DNA of 33,310 nt, taken from NCBI GenBank assembly GCA_030141605.1, contig JAQGDQ010001593.1, positions 1 to 33,310 of the forward strand, given 5' to 3'. The translations under genes were made by a program, and so were the position numbers. Of the stretch, positions 10,401 through 17,799 are shown in pieces. The stretch comes from Tubiluchus corallicola (Eukaryota; Priapulida; Priapulimorpha; Priapulimorphida; Tubiluchidae). Under the pieces are notes generated by a model. That model saw only the letters and a list, made by a program, of their open reading frames with translations. It did not search any database and had not been told where the DNA came from. The first letter of the stretch is position 1. The number at the start of each line of letters is the position of its first letter.

Positions 10401-10909
10401 GGTTTAATAAATTTTATATAAATATATAAAAATATTAAACGATATGTTTGCGATACATGTACCAATTCGTAGACCTATATGTGCCAGTATGTTTGCGATA
10501 CATGTACAAATACATAGAGCTACATGTAGCAACTGCTATGTTTTCCATACATGTACCAATATGTAGACATACATGCCACCGATATATAGTCAAACATTCA
10601 CTGATAAGTTTGCCTTACATATGTAGACTTATATATAGCGATATGTTGTCATTAAATTTTTGTACTACATTATTTGATGTACGATCTTTGATAAGAAACT
10701 GATTTTTTTAATCACAGGATCCAGAATGGGAACCAACATCCGTCGCTGCAACGAAAACGAGTGGAGAATACGAGAATCCCGAAGCTACGGACTTGGATGA
10801 GACGCCAAGTCGAACCAGACAGTCTTACGCAGCAGCAATGCACAGACCAAAGACACTACCTCCTCCGCCGCCAAACCCGATGGAACCAGTCGACGAATCG
10901 GTAGCTTAG
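883..10909 (+). CDS. Gene A: Kirre/NEPH-like three-Ig transmembrane receptor, 5' end not found
   Basis: Exons: Ig1a 883-992, Ig1b 2879-3113, Ig2a 3317-3465, Ig2b 4571-4778, Ig3 5579-5836, TM 8938-9113, tail 10718-10909. Joined, they give about 443 residues with no stop before TAG at 10907. Order: Ig1 (V/I-like), Ig2 (CD80-like C2 type), Ig3 (I-set), one TM helix, 100-residue cytoplasmic part. Ig1 (QWY...ALGP...G.Y...I) and the Ig2 start resemble the IRM family of Kirre, NEPH and nephrin, which mediates adhesion and cell-cell recognition at the plasma membrane; that is a family-level inference from memory. The signal-peptide exon is missing or lies upstream. Two donors are weak (GTACAA after Ig1a, GTGTGT after Ig2b), so this paralogue may be decaying or alternatively spliced. 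It is the most divergent of the three in Ig1 and Ig2, yet almost identical to gene B in Ig3. Confidence 0.8.
1030..1783. repeat. Compound GAT/GAC/GGT satellite with higher-order repeats, intron of gene A
   Basis: About 750 bp of (GAT)n mixed with GAC, GGT and ACGATG runs. Superimposed is a longer module containing GAAAATATGAATGATAAAAA at about 1247 and again at 1512, with a variant at 1432. It gives poly-Asp, poly-Met or poly-His frames in any register. It lies between the two Ig1 half-exons and is not flanked by splice sites, so I treat it as intronic. Confidence 0.9.
1784..2290. other. Intron sequence of gene A without recognisable features
   Basis: AT-rich with several GCG-containing words and one TGACGTCA palindrome near 2171. 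I see no exon. Confidence 0.4.
2290..2870 (-). repeat. Dispersed repeat family (TGACGTCA-core), inverted copy
   Basis: The reverse complement of 2420-2800 matches 7500-7870 over most of its length: AAGGACAAGAAAAGGG, CACCTGAAGTAGG, CAGAAAAATCA, then the TGACGTCATATRCGCA core and TAAATCAGSGGAAGAAAAG. It ends next to the Ig1b acceptor. No coding capacity; probably a non-autonomous mobile element. Confidence 0.75.
2879..3113 (+). CDS. Gene A exon: second half of Ig1 (Ig1b)
   Basis: Acceptor TTTTAAAG, donor GCAG|GTAAGT, phase 0 to phase 1, 235 nt. Encodes the C-strand tryptophan (QWYRADTALGP) and then DGNYDIRI. At the F strand, DDSWFNVHI has V where an Ig domain normally has its second cysteine. 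It is eight codons longer than in genes B and C, the extra residues lying towards the end (ESGGRVIEVVSDAAY). Confidence 0.88.
3317..3465 (+). CDS. Gene A exon: first half of Ig2 (Ig2a)
   Basis: 149 nt, phase 1 to phase 0, the same length as in gene B. Encodes VKPEAVYFAQNES and EEQIQCVAEDTNPAP, then IIWY: B-strand cysteine and C-strand tryptophan. NES is a possible glycosylation site. Donor GAC|GTAAGT. Confidence 0.88.
3721..3822. repeat. Perfect 35-bp inverted repeat with 32-nt loop
   Basis: 3721-3755 (TCAAATTTTTACCTCAATAC...TATGC) is the exact reverse complement of 3788-3822. The loop contains GGACCCCAGACGAGGCTCG. It lies in the intron between Ig2a and Ig2b of gene A. It could be a small foldback element or an intronic RNA hairpin. 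Confidence 0.95.
3987..4130 (-). mobile_element. Non-LTR retrotransposon reverse transcriptase relic (YADD box)
   Basis: The reverse strand reads AGVLQGFVEAPTQFSIFLRD, followed by LSPYLFSKLAIYADDTRQ. This matches the RT palm signature G(V)xQGSxxGP...F...LFxxYADD of LINE-type reverse transcriptases, with the catalytic pair DD of YADD present. The frame is interrupted upstream (TAA before the AGV block) and the rest of the element is not recognisable: a short dead fragment in an intron of gene A. The longer open frame at 3986-4216 is a different, meaningless register. Confidence 0.82.
4571..4778 (+). CDS. Gene A exon: second half of Ig2 (Ig2b)
   Basis: Acceptor GATTTTCAG; phase 0 to phase 1, 208 nt. 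Encodes NTYISTLTFVADKADNGK then VLKCKIDH, with the F-strand cysteine present, and ends at MDIQ like gene B (MDVQ). NCT is a possible glycosylation site. The donor CAAT|GTGTGT is weak; gene B has CAAT|GTAAGT at the same position. Confidence 0.85.
4826..5104 (-). repeat. Tandem duplicate of an approximately 140-bp module
   Basis: 4826-4965 and 4967-5104 are near copies (AGCTTTTAGYACGTTTTT, TTGGCAGACATATATAAGC, CAACTACATAACAGA). They follow the tRNA-like head at 5161-5236 when read on the minus strand, so they could be the duplicated body of a SINE. Confidence 0.8.
5105..5236 (-). mobile_element. tRNA-derived SINE head
   Basis: Minus strand, from about 5236: TAGTTGACCAGACGGTAACG (A-box-like region), then TTTCCGTCTGGGAGGTCGTG and AGTTCGATACAGCGG (B box GTTCGATAC at 5174-5182). 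Spacing is that of a tRNA internal promoter, but no cloverleaf is closed. A related head occurs on the plus strand near 31060-31120. Confidence 0.7.
5483..5799. other. Tract almost identical to 22132-22448 of gene B
   Basis: 317 bases align without gaps: about 95 bases of intron with about five differences and 221 bases of exon with five differences. Identity falls abruptly after GAACACGGA. Most likely a gene conversion tract between genes A and B. Confidence 0.85.
5579..5836 (+). CDS. Gene A exon: complete Ig3 (I-set)
   Basis: 258 nt, phase 1 to phase 1, same length as in gene B. Encodes APEEMPDAPSTIRANEGDRL, the B-strand cysteine in VECPVTANPTP, tryptophan in FTWLRGNKT, and the canonical F strand DARRDYSCLAENEHG. 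NKT is a possible glycosylation site. Membrane-proximal Ig domain. Confidence 0.92.
5840..7200. other. Intron of gene A without recognisable features
   Basis: AT-rich. The word AGTAGCTTAGTCTGGTTTA occurs twice, near 6369 and 6440. I see no exon, tRNA or transposon protein frame. Confidence 0.5.
7297..7460. repeat. (CT)n(CA)n compound microsatellite
   Basis: About 75 bases of CT repeat then about 75 bases of CA repeat. The 3' flank (ACTGTTGCTAACACTYTATG, GTTAACTTTGTATRTTAAAG) is shared with 17187-17230, which also follows a CA/CT array, so the microsatellite seems to travel with the repeat family at 7480-8160. Confidence 0.95.
7480..8160 (+). repeat. Dispersed repeat family (TGACGTCA-core), copy 1
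   Basis: Contains GCATGACGTCATATGCGCAC and TAAATCAGGGGAAGAAAAGG. 7660-7887 is nearly identical to 8403-8630; the rest to about 8082 matches 8631-8823 less well. Related copies: 2290-2870 (inverted), 17187-17345, 22015-22080 and 27478-27600. No coding capacity seen. Confidence 0.8.
8160..8400 (+). repeat. Dispersed repeat family, partial copy 2
   Basis: A more diverged copy of the second half of the unit (TTTTAAACTTTATCAAATAT, CTTGTTTCAAATGATTTATC, AAAATGGCTGCACC), directly between copies 1 and 3, giving a three-unit tandem in the Ig3-TM intron of gene A. Confidence 0.65.
8400..8930 (+). repeat. Dispersed repeat family, copy 3
   Basis: Near-identical to copy 1 over the first 230 bases, including GTCTCAAAAAACTTTCCATG and CAATGTGCGCCACTCACTAA. 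It ends just before the TM exon of gene A at 8938. Confidence 0.8.
8938..9113 (+). CDS. Gene A exon: transmembrane helix and juxtamembrane segment
   Basis: Acceptor TTTTTCCAG, donor AAG|GTGAGG, phase 1 to phase 0, 176 nt. Encodes AMIAGLVAAGVVLV followed by a run of I and V, then the stop-transfer RRKSKNK and the conserved PYDGEPYR with two tyrosines. The strongly hydrophobic helix of about 27 residues establishes type I topology. Confidence 0.92.
9293..9598. mobile_element. 306-bp MITE-like element with 22-bp perfect terminal inverted repeats
   Basis: The left end AGGTCAAAGGTTAAGTGTAC (9293-9314) is the exact complement of the right end (9577-9598). Internal sequence TTATGCATTAGTCTGTGTAT, TGTCAAGTGTACACAAATGT recurs at 20015-20290 and in part at 17842-18004. 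No coding capacity. Each terminus contains AGGTCAAAGGTTA, which resembles a DR1 nuclear-receptor site; that may be coincidence. Confidence 0.85.
9660..9750. repeat. Imperfect GACATA / ACATAGACATAG short tandem repeat
   Basis: Repeated ATAGACATA, CATCGACATAAACATC words. They lie on the 3' side of the minus-strand LINE relic at 9909-10124 and might be its tail. Confidence 0.7.
9909..10124 (-). mobile_element. LINE ORF2 C-terminal relic (CR1/L2/RTE-type end)
   Basis: On the minus strand from 10124: TYITPSLKDNNKFVQPSARV, then NIYLYSFYLRAIRLWNKLPP and DIREISSRDHFRAL, ending at a stop at 9909-9911. The block F(F/Y)(P/L)RxIRxWNxLP followed by a short tail is the typical end of many LINE reverse-transcriptase ORFs. 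The frame is intact over 71 codons, so the copy is fairly young or only truncated. It sits in the TM-tail intron of gene A. Confidence 0.85.
10440..10660. repeat. Degenerate repeat with TATGTTTGCGATACATGTAC words
   Basis: About four to five imperfect units of roughly 50 bp (TTTGCGATACATGTACCAAT, TAGACCTATATGTGCCAG). The plus frames here are by-products. Confidence 0.65.
10718..10909 (+). CDS. Gene A terminal exon: cytoplasmic tail
   Basis: Acceptor ATCACAG, phase 0, ends at TAG 10907-10909. 63 residues beginning DPEWEPTSVAATKTS. It contains EYENPE (YxN type, a Grb2 SH2 consensus if phosphorylated), DETPSRTRQSYAAAMH, shared with gene B, and a run of five prolines that could bind SH3, WW or EVH1 domains. 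The tail's DNA is clearly homologous to gene B at 24845. Confidence 0.92.
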   Translation, partial: DPEWEPTSVAATKTSGEYENPEATDLDETPSRTRQSYAAAMHRPKTLPPPPPNPMEPVDESVA

Positions 10910-10939
10910 TACGCGTAGATTTAAATGTACTTGTTGTTG

Positions 10940-11680
10940 AATACACCATTGAATGTTTTTGTACATTAAGTAAACCTGCTGTACCTATGTTTAAATACAC
11001 TGTTTGGAAGTGTTTTGTATACATGGCATGCTGTTCCCATTGTTGTACAGGCTACAGAAAATATTATATGTGCATCGAATATACGTACGTACTGTGCTCA
11101 TTGTTAAATACACACTGCCAGACAAATGTTCTGCAAGCATGATGTAAACATGCTGTACCCAATGCTAAATACACTGTAGGAAAATGAACCCTGTACATGA
11201 AATATACCTACTGTACCTATTGTTAAATACACTGTCAAAAAATGTTCTAAAATTATTATGAAAAACATGCTGTACCCAATGCTAAATGCACTGTAGGAAA
11301 ATGATCCGTGTACATGAAATATACCTGCTGTACCTATTGTTAAATACACTGTCAAAAAATGTTCTAAAATTATTATGGAAAACATGCTGTACCCTTTGTT
11401 ATAGACGCTGTAGGAAAATGATCCGTGTACATGAAATATACCTGCTGTACCTATTGTTATATACACTGTCAAAAAATGTTCTAAAATTATTTTGGAAAAC
11501 TTGCTGTTCCCATTGTTATATACGCTGTAGGAAAATATTTTGCAGCACGAAAAATAGACGCACTGCGCTCACTGTTAAATACACTGCAAGAAGCTGTTGT
11601 TTGTACAAGAAATAAATGTACTCTACCCATTGTTCAAGACACTGTAGAAAAACGTGTGTATATGGCTTGGAATGTGTTAG
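10940..11680. repeat. Approximately 60-bp and 120-bp nested tandem repeat in the 3' region of gene A
   Basis: Units begin CTGTACCYATTGTTAAATAC and ACTGYARGAAAATG, alternating so that pairs of units form a repeat of about 118-120 bp (11149, 11272, 11390). It lies just after the stop codon and so may be part of the 3' UTR. Candidate polyadenylation signals AATAAA occur at 11611-11616 and 11854-11859. Confidence 0.8.
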
Positions 11681-11853
11681 TTGCCTCCATGTTTGTATAG
11701 GATTGCTGCTAACATCAGTATACATTTTAATAGACAAGTTGCTCAAACAGAGAGATAGTCATTCCTACGTTCAAGAACCACATCATTTGCAATTAAATTT
11801 CAGTCCATTCAGTGCTATACATTACTTCGAGTAGAAAACACTAATTATGTTGA

Positions 11854-11859
11854 AATAAA
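11854..11859 (+). promoter_or_regulatory. Candidate polyadenylation signal of gene A
   Basis: AATAAA in unique sequence downstream of the repeat array; another at 11611-11616 is inside the array. Choice between them is not possible from sequence alone. Confidence 0.3.
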
Positions 11860-12007
11860 CTAATAGCGTAATAGATTATTATAGTCTATAGCGTTAAGGA
11901 AGGTTTATAAATCCCGCTTTTTTGTAAGAGAAATCTTATTCCAAATATTGTAGCACGAGACTGATAAATTAGCTAGTTTTGAACAGCTATCCAGAAATAA
12001 CAGAACT

Positions 12008-12400
12008 CACAGAGTGATAAATATAATAAATTTGATATACATGTGTTATAGCACCGCATGTTCCAGCATAATTATGCGCTTTTTATCCTAAGTTGGACAA
12101 CTTTCAGTGATCTCCAAATCAAGAAAAACAATAATTACTGTAATCGAACCAGCTAATCAATTATTACATTTAAAATATAATTTTATTAAATCTAATATTA
12201 TTAATGTATTCTAATGTAATAAATTATATTTTAAATGCAACAATGATTAGCTGGTTCGATTACAGTAATTATTATTTTTTTTGATTTGGAGATCACATGA
12301 AAGTTGTCCAACTTCGGATAAAAAGCGCAAAATTAAGCTGGAACGTGCTGTGCTATGACATTTATTTCATTTATTTCATTTCAGAACAGCCACTCTGTGA
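12008..12400. mobile_element. Long hairpin (foldback/MITE-like element)
   Basis: Arms of about 130 bp face each other across a short AT-rich centre near 12200: TTCCAGCATAATTATGCGCT pairs with GCGCAAAATTAAGCTGGAA, and TAATTACTGTAATCGAACCA with TGGTTCGATTACAGTAATTA. The core is 12046-12356. Outer TCACAGAGTG (12008) and CACTCTGTGA (12400) may be the true ends. No protein. Confidence 0.88.
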
Positions 12401-12867
12401 AAATTTAATATGTATAATTTTGTGCTGCCGAATAATTTATCTTGATTCGCAGTGAAACAGACTGCATTCGGTTTTTTTTGCAACAAAACTTGACTGAAAA
12501 AGTCAAGATTATTGAGACAACTTTTCTTTTGCATTATACAGTCAGCACTTATGTTTTACACATTGTTGCATACAAAAATACAGAAGCCTATATATAACAG
12601 TAAATAACAGTAGACATTTAACACAGCAGGTTATTTAGCAAATCACTGAAAGGTTCTATATTACATTGTGTTTTGATATTTTATTTTATATGCATTTTAG
12701 AGTATAGATATTAGATTATTCATGTGGTCTTATGTCCAGCCGAGTAAGAATATTTTCTCGATGTTTCTGCAAAATTTAGATTAAATTGATGAAGAATGTC
12801 GAAACGTGTTTGATAATAATATACTGTTATTGTACTGTATAAAAGCTGTTCTACTTTTTTCTTCTGT

Positions 12868-13522
12868 TCGTTCTGCTCTAAACATTTGCTGCAGACATTG
12901 AGTATATATGCAATGAAGGCTATTCTTCTTTTTTCTTCTGTTGCTCTAAACATTTGCTGCAGACATTGAGTATATATGCAATGAAGGCTATTCTTCTTTT
13001 TTCTCCTGTTGCTCTAAACATTTGCTGCAGACATTGAGTATATATGCAATGAAGGCTATTCTTCTTTTTTCTTCTGTTGCTCTGAACATTTGCTGCAGAC
13101 ATTGAGTATATATGCAATGAAGGCTATTCTTCTTTTTTCTTCTGTTGCTCTAAACATTTCCTGCAGACATTGAGTATATATGCAATGAAGGCTATTCTTC
13201 TTTTTTCTTCTGTTGCTCTGAACATTTGCTGCAGACATTGAGTATATATGCAATGAAGGCTATTCTTCTTTTTTCTTCTGTTGCTCTAAACATTTCCTGC
13301 AGACATTGAGTATATATGCAATGAAGGCTATTCTTCTTTTTTCTTCTGTTGCTCTGAACATTTGCTGCAGACATTGAGTATATATGCAATGAAGGCTATT
13401 CTTCTTTTTTCTTCTGTTGCTCCAAACATTTGCTGCAGACATTGAGTATATATGCAATGAAGGCTATTCTTCGTTTTTCTTCTGTGGCGCTGAACATTTG
13501 CTGCAGACATTGAGTATATCTG
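12868..13522. repeat. 68-bp minisatellite, about 9.5 copies
   Basis: Unit GCTCTAAACATTTGCTGCAG, ACATTGAGTATATATGCAAT, GAAGGCTATTCTTCTTTTTT, CTTCTGTT. Copies alternate between TTTGCTGCAG and TTTCCTGCAG and between CTCTAAAC and CTCTGAAC over two-unit (136-bp) steps. Minus-strand 65-codon frames recur every 68 bases and are by-products. Confidence 0.95.
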
Positions 13523-13637
13523 CTTTATTAGAGCAGTTTCCTGTCTGCAGCCAAAATTTTCTAATCCTGTGATGCTATTCTTAAGTTGGTATCAGCTTTC
13601 GTAAATTTTTATTAAATTTTTCAGTATTGATTTCCAG

Positions 13638-14296
13638 ATTGTTTTTGGTTCCCCTGGAGGTCGTTTATCAGGTTTCAGTGCCTCGTTTAATGGTAACCTT
13701 GCTAGTGATGTTTCTAGCAATGTCACTAAATGTCCTACCTATTTTAGCCTTTAGATTTTGATTTTAGTGCTCCAAAGATAAAGGCTCCTGCATTTATCTT
13801 TAATCTGCAATTTTCATGAAATTGTTGTTGCACATTCATTTAATTTATGAATTTAACTGTTCAAATTTCCCTCACAATTTTCTTAACTTCTTTTTGCTTA
13901 TGCGTGAGGGATAAAAAAGATATATGGTCCAATAGACTGTGATCAACCCTTCAAGGATAACAATGATGTCTGGGTCGATTGTGATAACCGCAGGAAAAAA
14001 GCCACATTGGATATTCAAGCCAAAGGAGTAACTACTACGGCAACAGGAAATGGCGGCCATGTTGTGACCTTACAAATCTGTTAAAAATGGTGCAGTTATA
14101 AGATTGCGTTTAAGAAAGATGTACTTCTTCAGAATGTAATGAACGTCCTCCGCAAGTGGAAATGGGTGAACGAGCTAAAACTCGCACACTGGGCTGAAAA
14201 GATGCTCCCCCACAAGCTGATGGAAGACATCGAGGTTCGTGAGCAGCTACTGATCAGAGACAGTCTCCTAAAAGAAATCGGCCATAAGTAAATGCA
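13638..14296 (+). pseudogene. Three short plus-strand open blocks of coding-like sequence, unidentified
   Basis: Block 1, 13638-13754, follows an acceptor-like TTTCCAG and reads IVFGSPGGRLSGFSASFNG before a stop. Block 2, about 13902-14076, reads GPIDCDQPFKDNNDVWVDCD, later TGNGGHVVTLQIC, stop. Block 3, about 14080-14296, reads NVMNVLRKWKWVNELKLAHW and KLMEDIEVREQLLIRDSLLK, stop. Amino-acid composition looks protein-like, but I recognise no family and the stops preclude one simple ORF. They may be exons or relics of the LRR gene that follows at 14342, or of another gene. Confidence 0.35.
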
Positions 14297-14341
14297 AGTG
14301 ATTTCACAGCGCATGAAGGGGGAGTGAATACTGAGAGATAA

Positions 14342-14552
14342 TCCCAACATTCACTCTGTTTCTTCCCTTCGTTCCCTCAACTCAAGGGCTTTGCTATCAT
14401 TAATTCCAATAGTCTTTATGATTTAGAATTAAACTTGCAGAAAAACTTTAACATAAAATTGATAGAGATTAAGAGCACTAGCATACGCCTTATCCATATG
14501 CCAGCTTTGCACAAAAATGTCAGACCAATCGATATCGACCTCCAACTACTTG
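14342..14552 (+). pseudogene. Leucine-rich repeat exon fragment
   Basis: Open frame from just after a TAA at 14339, reading SLYDLELNLQKNFNIKLIEI, KSTSIRLIHMPALHKN, VRPIDIDLQLL, up to a strong donor TTG|GTAAGTT. The spacing of L and I fits one or two LRRs before an LRR C-terminal cap. The cap is found 635 bp downstream at 15188. Joining TTG| (phase 1) to that acceptor gives DNPL and then a stop, so the pair is out of frame by one base in this sequence. Confidence 0.6.
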
Positions 14553-14718
14553 GTAAGTTGTAATTTTGTTGCTGTTTAATCATTTAACTTAAAGATACAC
14601 CAGCTTCTCTTTACTCAACAATATTTTAGTAGAATTTTTGGAAAAGTATGATTATTTGGTAGCATGTGATGACATCTATTGGCAGGAAGAGAAAGCACTG
14701 TGAGTTGATTCATAAAGA

Positions 14719-15080
<362 letters not shown>

Positions 15081-15187
15081 GCAGCTGTTGATTCAGAATA
15101 CTGCTGTTCTGTAATAGGATAGCTGAATTAAACATAGTTTATTTTTGTAGGAAAAATACAATAAGACCGAATTGAATTAAATTTCAG

Positions 15188-15679
15188 ACAATCCACTGTA
15201 ACTGTGACATGGCGTGGACCAAAACTTTGCATTGGAAACAGTCATCGTTGGACTGCGAAACACCATTCAGAAAATATGACATAAATGAAATGACAGCTAG
15301 TGATTTTTCGCACTGTGACGGCCCTTACACCACACCTCCATCCAACACCACCACAGATTCTGGAGCAACAACAATAATTAGTGATCACACCACACCTCCA
15401 TCCAACACCACCACAGATTCTGGAGCAACAACAATAATTAGTGATCACACCACACCTCCATCCAACACCACCACAGATTCTGGAGCAACAACAATAATTA
15501 GTGATCACACCACACCTCCATCCAACACCACCACAGATTCTGGAGCAACAACAATAATTAGTGATCACACCACACTTCCATCCAACACCACCACAGATTC
15601 TGGAGCAACAACAATAATTACTGATCACTGGCATAAACAATATTTGCTTCTCATGCTAATGAAAATGTGTAAAATGTAA
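15188..15679 (+). pseudogene. LRR C-terminal cap plus mucin-like tandem-repeat stalk
   Basis: After acceptor AATTTCAG the frame reads TIHCNCDMAWTKTLHWKQ, SSLDCETPFRKYDINEM, TASDFSHCDGPY: the CxCDxxW...C...C pattern of an LRRCT domain. It runs directly into five 20-residue repeats, TTPPSNTTTDSGATTIISDH (one has L for the second P-side residue, the last has T for S), rich in Thr and Ser, typical of an O-glycosylated stalk with one N-linked site (NTT) per unit. It ends ITDHWHKQYLLLMLMKMCKM, stop. No TM segment follows. Such LRR ectodomains occur in many surface and secreted recognition proteins. Out-of-frame joining with the LRR exon and the missing membrane segment suggest a pseudogene; an indel or an unseen exon is the alternative. 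Confidence 0.65.
15328..15628 (+). repeat. 60-bp coding VNTR, five copies
   Basis: Unit CACCACACCTCCATCCAACA, CCACCACAGATTCTGGAGCA, ACAACAATAATTAGTGATCA. The first four copies look identical; the fifth has CACTTCC for CACCTCC and ends TTACTGATCA. Unit length is a multiple of three and keeps the LRRCT frame open. Confidence 0.97.
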
Positions 15680-15764
15680 AAATCCACTTATTGTCAGCAA
15701 GCTATTAGTAAACCAATTAAGTTAATATAGTTTTTGAATAATTACAATTGCAAGATGTTGTTGT

Positions 15765-15968
15765 TATTGTTTTTGGTGATTTTGCTTTTGTTGTTGTTGT
15801 TGTTGCTGTTGTTGTTGATTTTGCATTTTGTTGTTGTTGTTGTTATTGCTGTTGTTGTTGTTGCTGTTGTTGTTGTTGTTGTTGTTGCTGCTGCTGCTGT
15901 TGTTGCTGTTGTTGGTATTGGTTTTATTGGTGTCGTTGCAGTTGGGGTTGCTGTTGTTGCTGCTGTGT
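15765..15968. repeat. (GTT)n-rich trinucleotide region
   Basis: Interrupted TTG/GCT repeats, about 200 bp; poly-Val, poly-Cys and poly-Leu frames are by-products. Confidence 0.95.
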
Positions 15969-15969
15969 C

Positions 15970-16960
15970 TTTTGTTCCGTTAACAAATATTTGAACGTGA
16001 TATTCAAAAATGCTCTTGTTAAGCTTGTTAAATCTCATTGACATTGCTAAAAATAAACTCAGCTTGAATCTAAATGTAAAATAATACACAGAATCTCGTC
16101 GTTTTGGTGTCATTTTTTAATCTAGATGTTCAAATTAGTATTGTAACCACCATACCATCTGCATCGTTCATTTATTTTGCTGTGATTCGATGATTTATGC
16201 AGTGTACAACATAGGCAAAATATGCAATATGTTTGTCTCTACTGGTGACAGTAGGGCTCGAAGTTTGGTGAGTTTATGATATTTGGACAGAATTTACAGC
16301 AACCTGGTCATGTTGCTGAGACATAGGAAATTTCCACTTCTTTTCCAAAGCGAATTTTTTATAAAATGAAACTATGTTACCTAAATTAGATCAGAGAATC
16401 CCATTTAAAGGAAGACAGGATGATTTTTCAAGTCCGATAAAAAGTATACATTTTTACAGAATTAATACTGAAAAAGCATTTCTGATAATTAAATAACAGA
16501 TTTAAATCTTAGTTAATGGCGGGCGAGCAGGACTATTTATAACATCACAAACTAACGTAATTTTCAACAGCAAAAATATTCCACGAGCGTGTTGCGCGTG
16601 TTTGCAAAAGCGAAAATTGAAGTACAGTGCTAAGATATTCAGTGTGTTTTGCTAAAACTAGGCGAGTTTTAAGATAAAAATTCAAATTTCAAATTTACCG
16701 CGCATGAGCTGTCGAACGTGTGCAGAGCATCACAAACTAACACATCTGAACTGAGATATACAGTACTTAGTTGTTATTTGTGCATTGCGTTTCCGATATG
16801 CAGGCGCTAGTGCCTATCTAACTAACAAATGGCAAAATGTAACAGCGAAGAACTAGTGGCCTGTACGCGCAATTGTGTTTGTGTGGTAATAATTCTTTAA
16901 CGGGGGTCATTCTTTAACAAATGGTACGTTTCCTTTCAACGTTTTAAAGAGTAGAATGTT
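15970..16960. other. Intergenic sequence between the LRR relic and gene B
   Basis: AT-rich. The phrase CATCACAAACTAAC occurs twice (about 16543 and 16729), suggesting a diverged repeat. No coding or RNA gene recognised. Confidence 0.4.
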
Positions 16961-16996
16961 TTGACCTACAGTTTAAGACAGATTAAGTGTGTTTAT

Positions 16997-17074
16997 GTGT
17001 GTGTCTCACACACACACACACACACACTCTCTCTCTTAAACCCCTCTCTCTCTCTGGCACTCTCCCTCTCTCTG

Positions 17075-17144
<70 letters not shown>

Positions 17145-17187
17145 CCTTTCTCTCTCTCTCTTTCTTTCTCGATCTCTCTCCCACACG
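16997..17187. repeat. (CA)n(CT)n compound microsatellite
   Basis: CA repeat then CT repeat with interruptions, followed by the ACTGTTGCTAACACTTTATG flank also seen after 7460. Confidence 0.95.
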
Positions 17188-17345
17188 CACTGTTGCTAAC
17201 ACTTTATGGTTAACTTTGTATGTTAAAGGGCAAGAAAAGGGGTACCTGAAATTGTTTCAGAAAAATCGCCTTAAAAATTATACTACTTTGCAGCAATTTT
17301 ATGCGCATATCGTATTCGCGTTGGAAAGAATTTTCGTTTGAGTCC
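17187..17345 (+). repeat. Dispersed repeat family, partial copy upstream of gene B
   Basis: Matches 7461-7640 (GGGCAAGAAAAGGGGTACCT, CAGAAAAATCGCCTTAAAAA, GCAATTTTATGCGCATATCG). It stops about 250 bp before the gene B start codon. Confidence 0.75.
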
Positions 17346-17593
17346 AGTTTCGCTTTAATAATTATGATCCGCTTGGCTCGAATGGCAAGTAATATCACAT
17401 ATTTACCCAATCTTTAAGGTGCGACTGTCATTCTTACAAACACACACAGCTAGAGTACAAAGGTCATTCTTTATAGAGCAACGGACATTTTCTTGTCTGA
17501 GTTTAACGAACATTTCCTGAATCATGTTGTGAATATCGGGAAAATTTTGTTATTTGTTGCAAAAGTATACTAGGCTAATAGTGTTTTCTAAAT

Positions 17594-17642
17594 ATGGATG
17601 CAAAATTTGTTTTTCTTTTCGTTTTTTGTTTACTTTTAACAG
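17594..17642 (+). CDS. Gene B exon 1: signal peptide
   Basis: ATG followed by MDAKFVFLFVFCLLLT and the first base of a Gly codon, donor ACAG|GTAGGT, phase 1. A lysine followed by a 12-residue hydrophobic core is a typical short signal peptide. Gene C has a matching exon ending VLFVFCLYLT. No upstream promoter element is recognisable. Confidence 0.82.
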
Positions 17643-17742
17643 GTAGGTGAAAATTATTTTGCGTCATTTCCAGGTGGTAGTTCCTAGTGTTTGATTCATA
17701 AAGCTGGCAGCGTTTGTAAGATTTTTGTTGCTTGTTATTAGA

Positions 17743-17799
<57 letters not shown>

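Noticed and set aside
12720-13510. Series of minus-strand 65-codon ORFs (MHIYSMSAANVQ...)
   Set aside because: They recur every 68 bp and are products of the minisatellite.
12890-13520. CRISPR-like regular repeat arrays (also 22890-23667 and 31425-31985)
   Set aside because: Units are contiguous tandem copies without unique spacers, in an animal genome.
13872-14060. Minus-strand ORF MAAISCC...
   Set aside because: It is the antisense of the plus-strand block GPIDCDQPF..., which has more protein-like composition.
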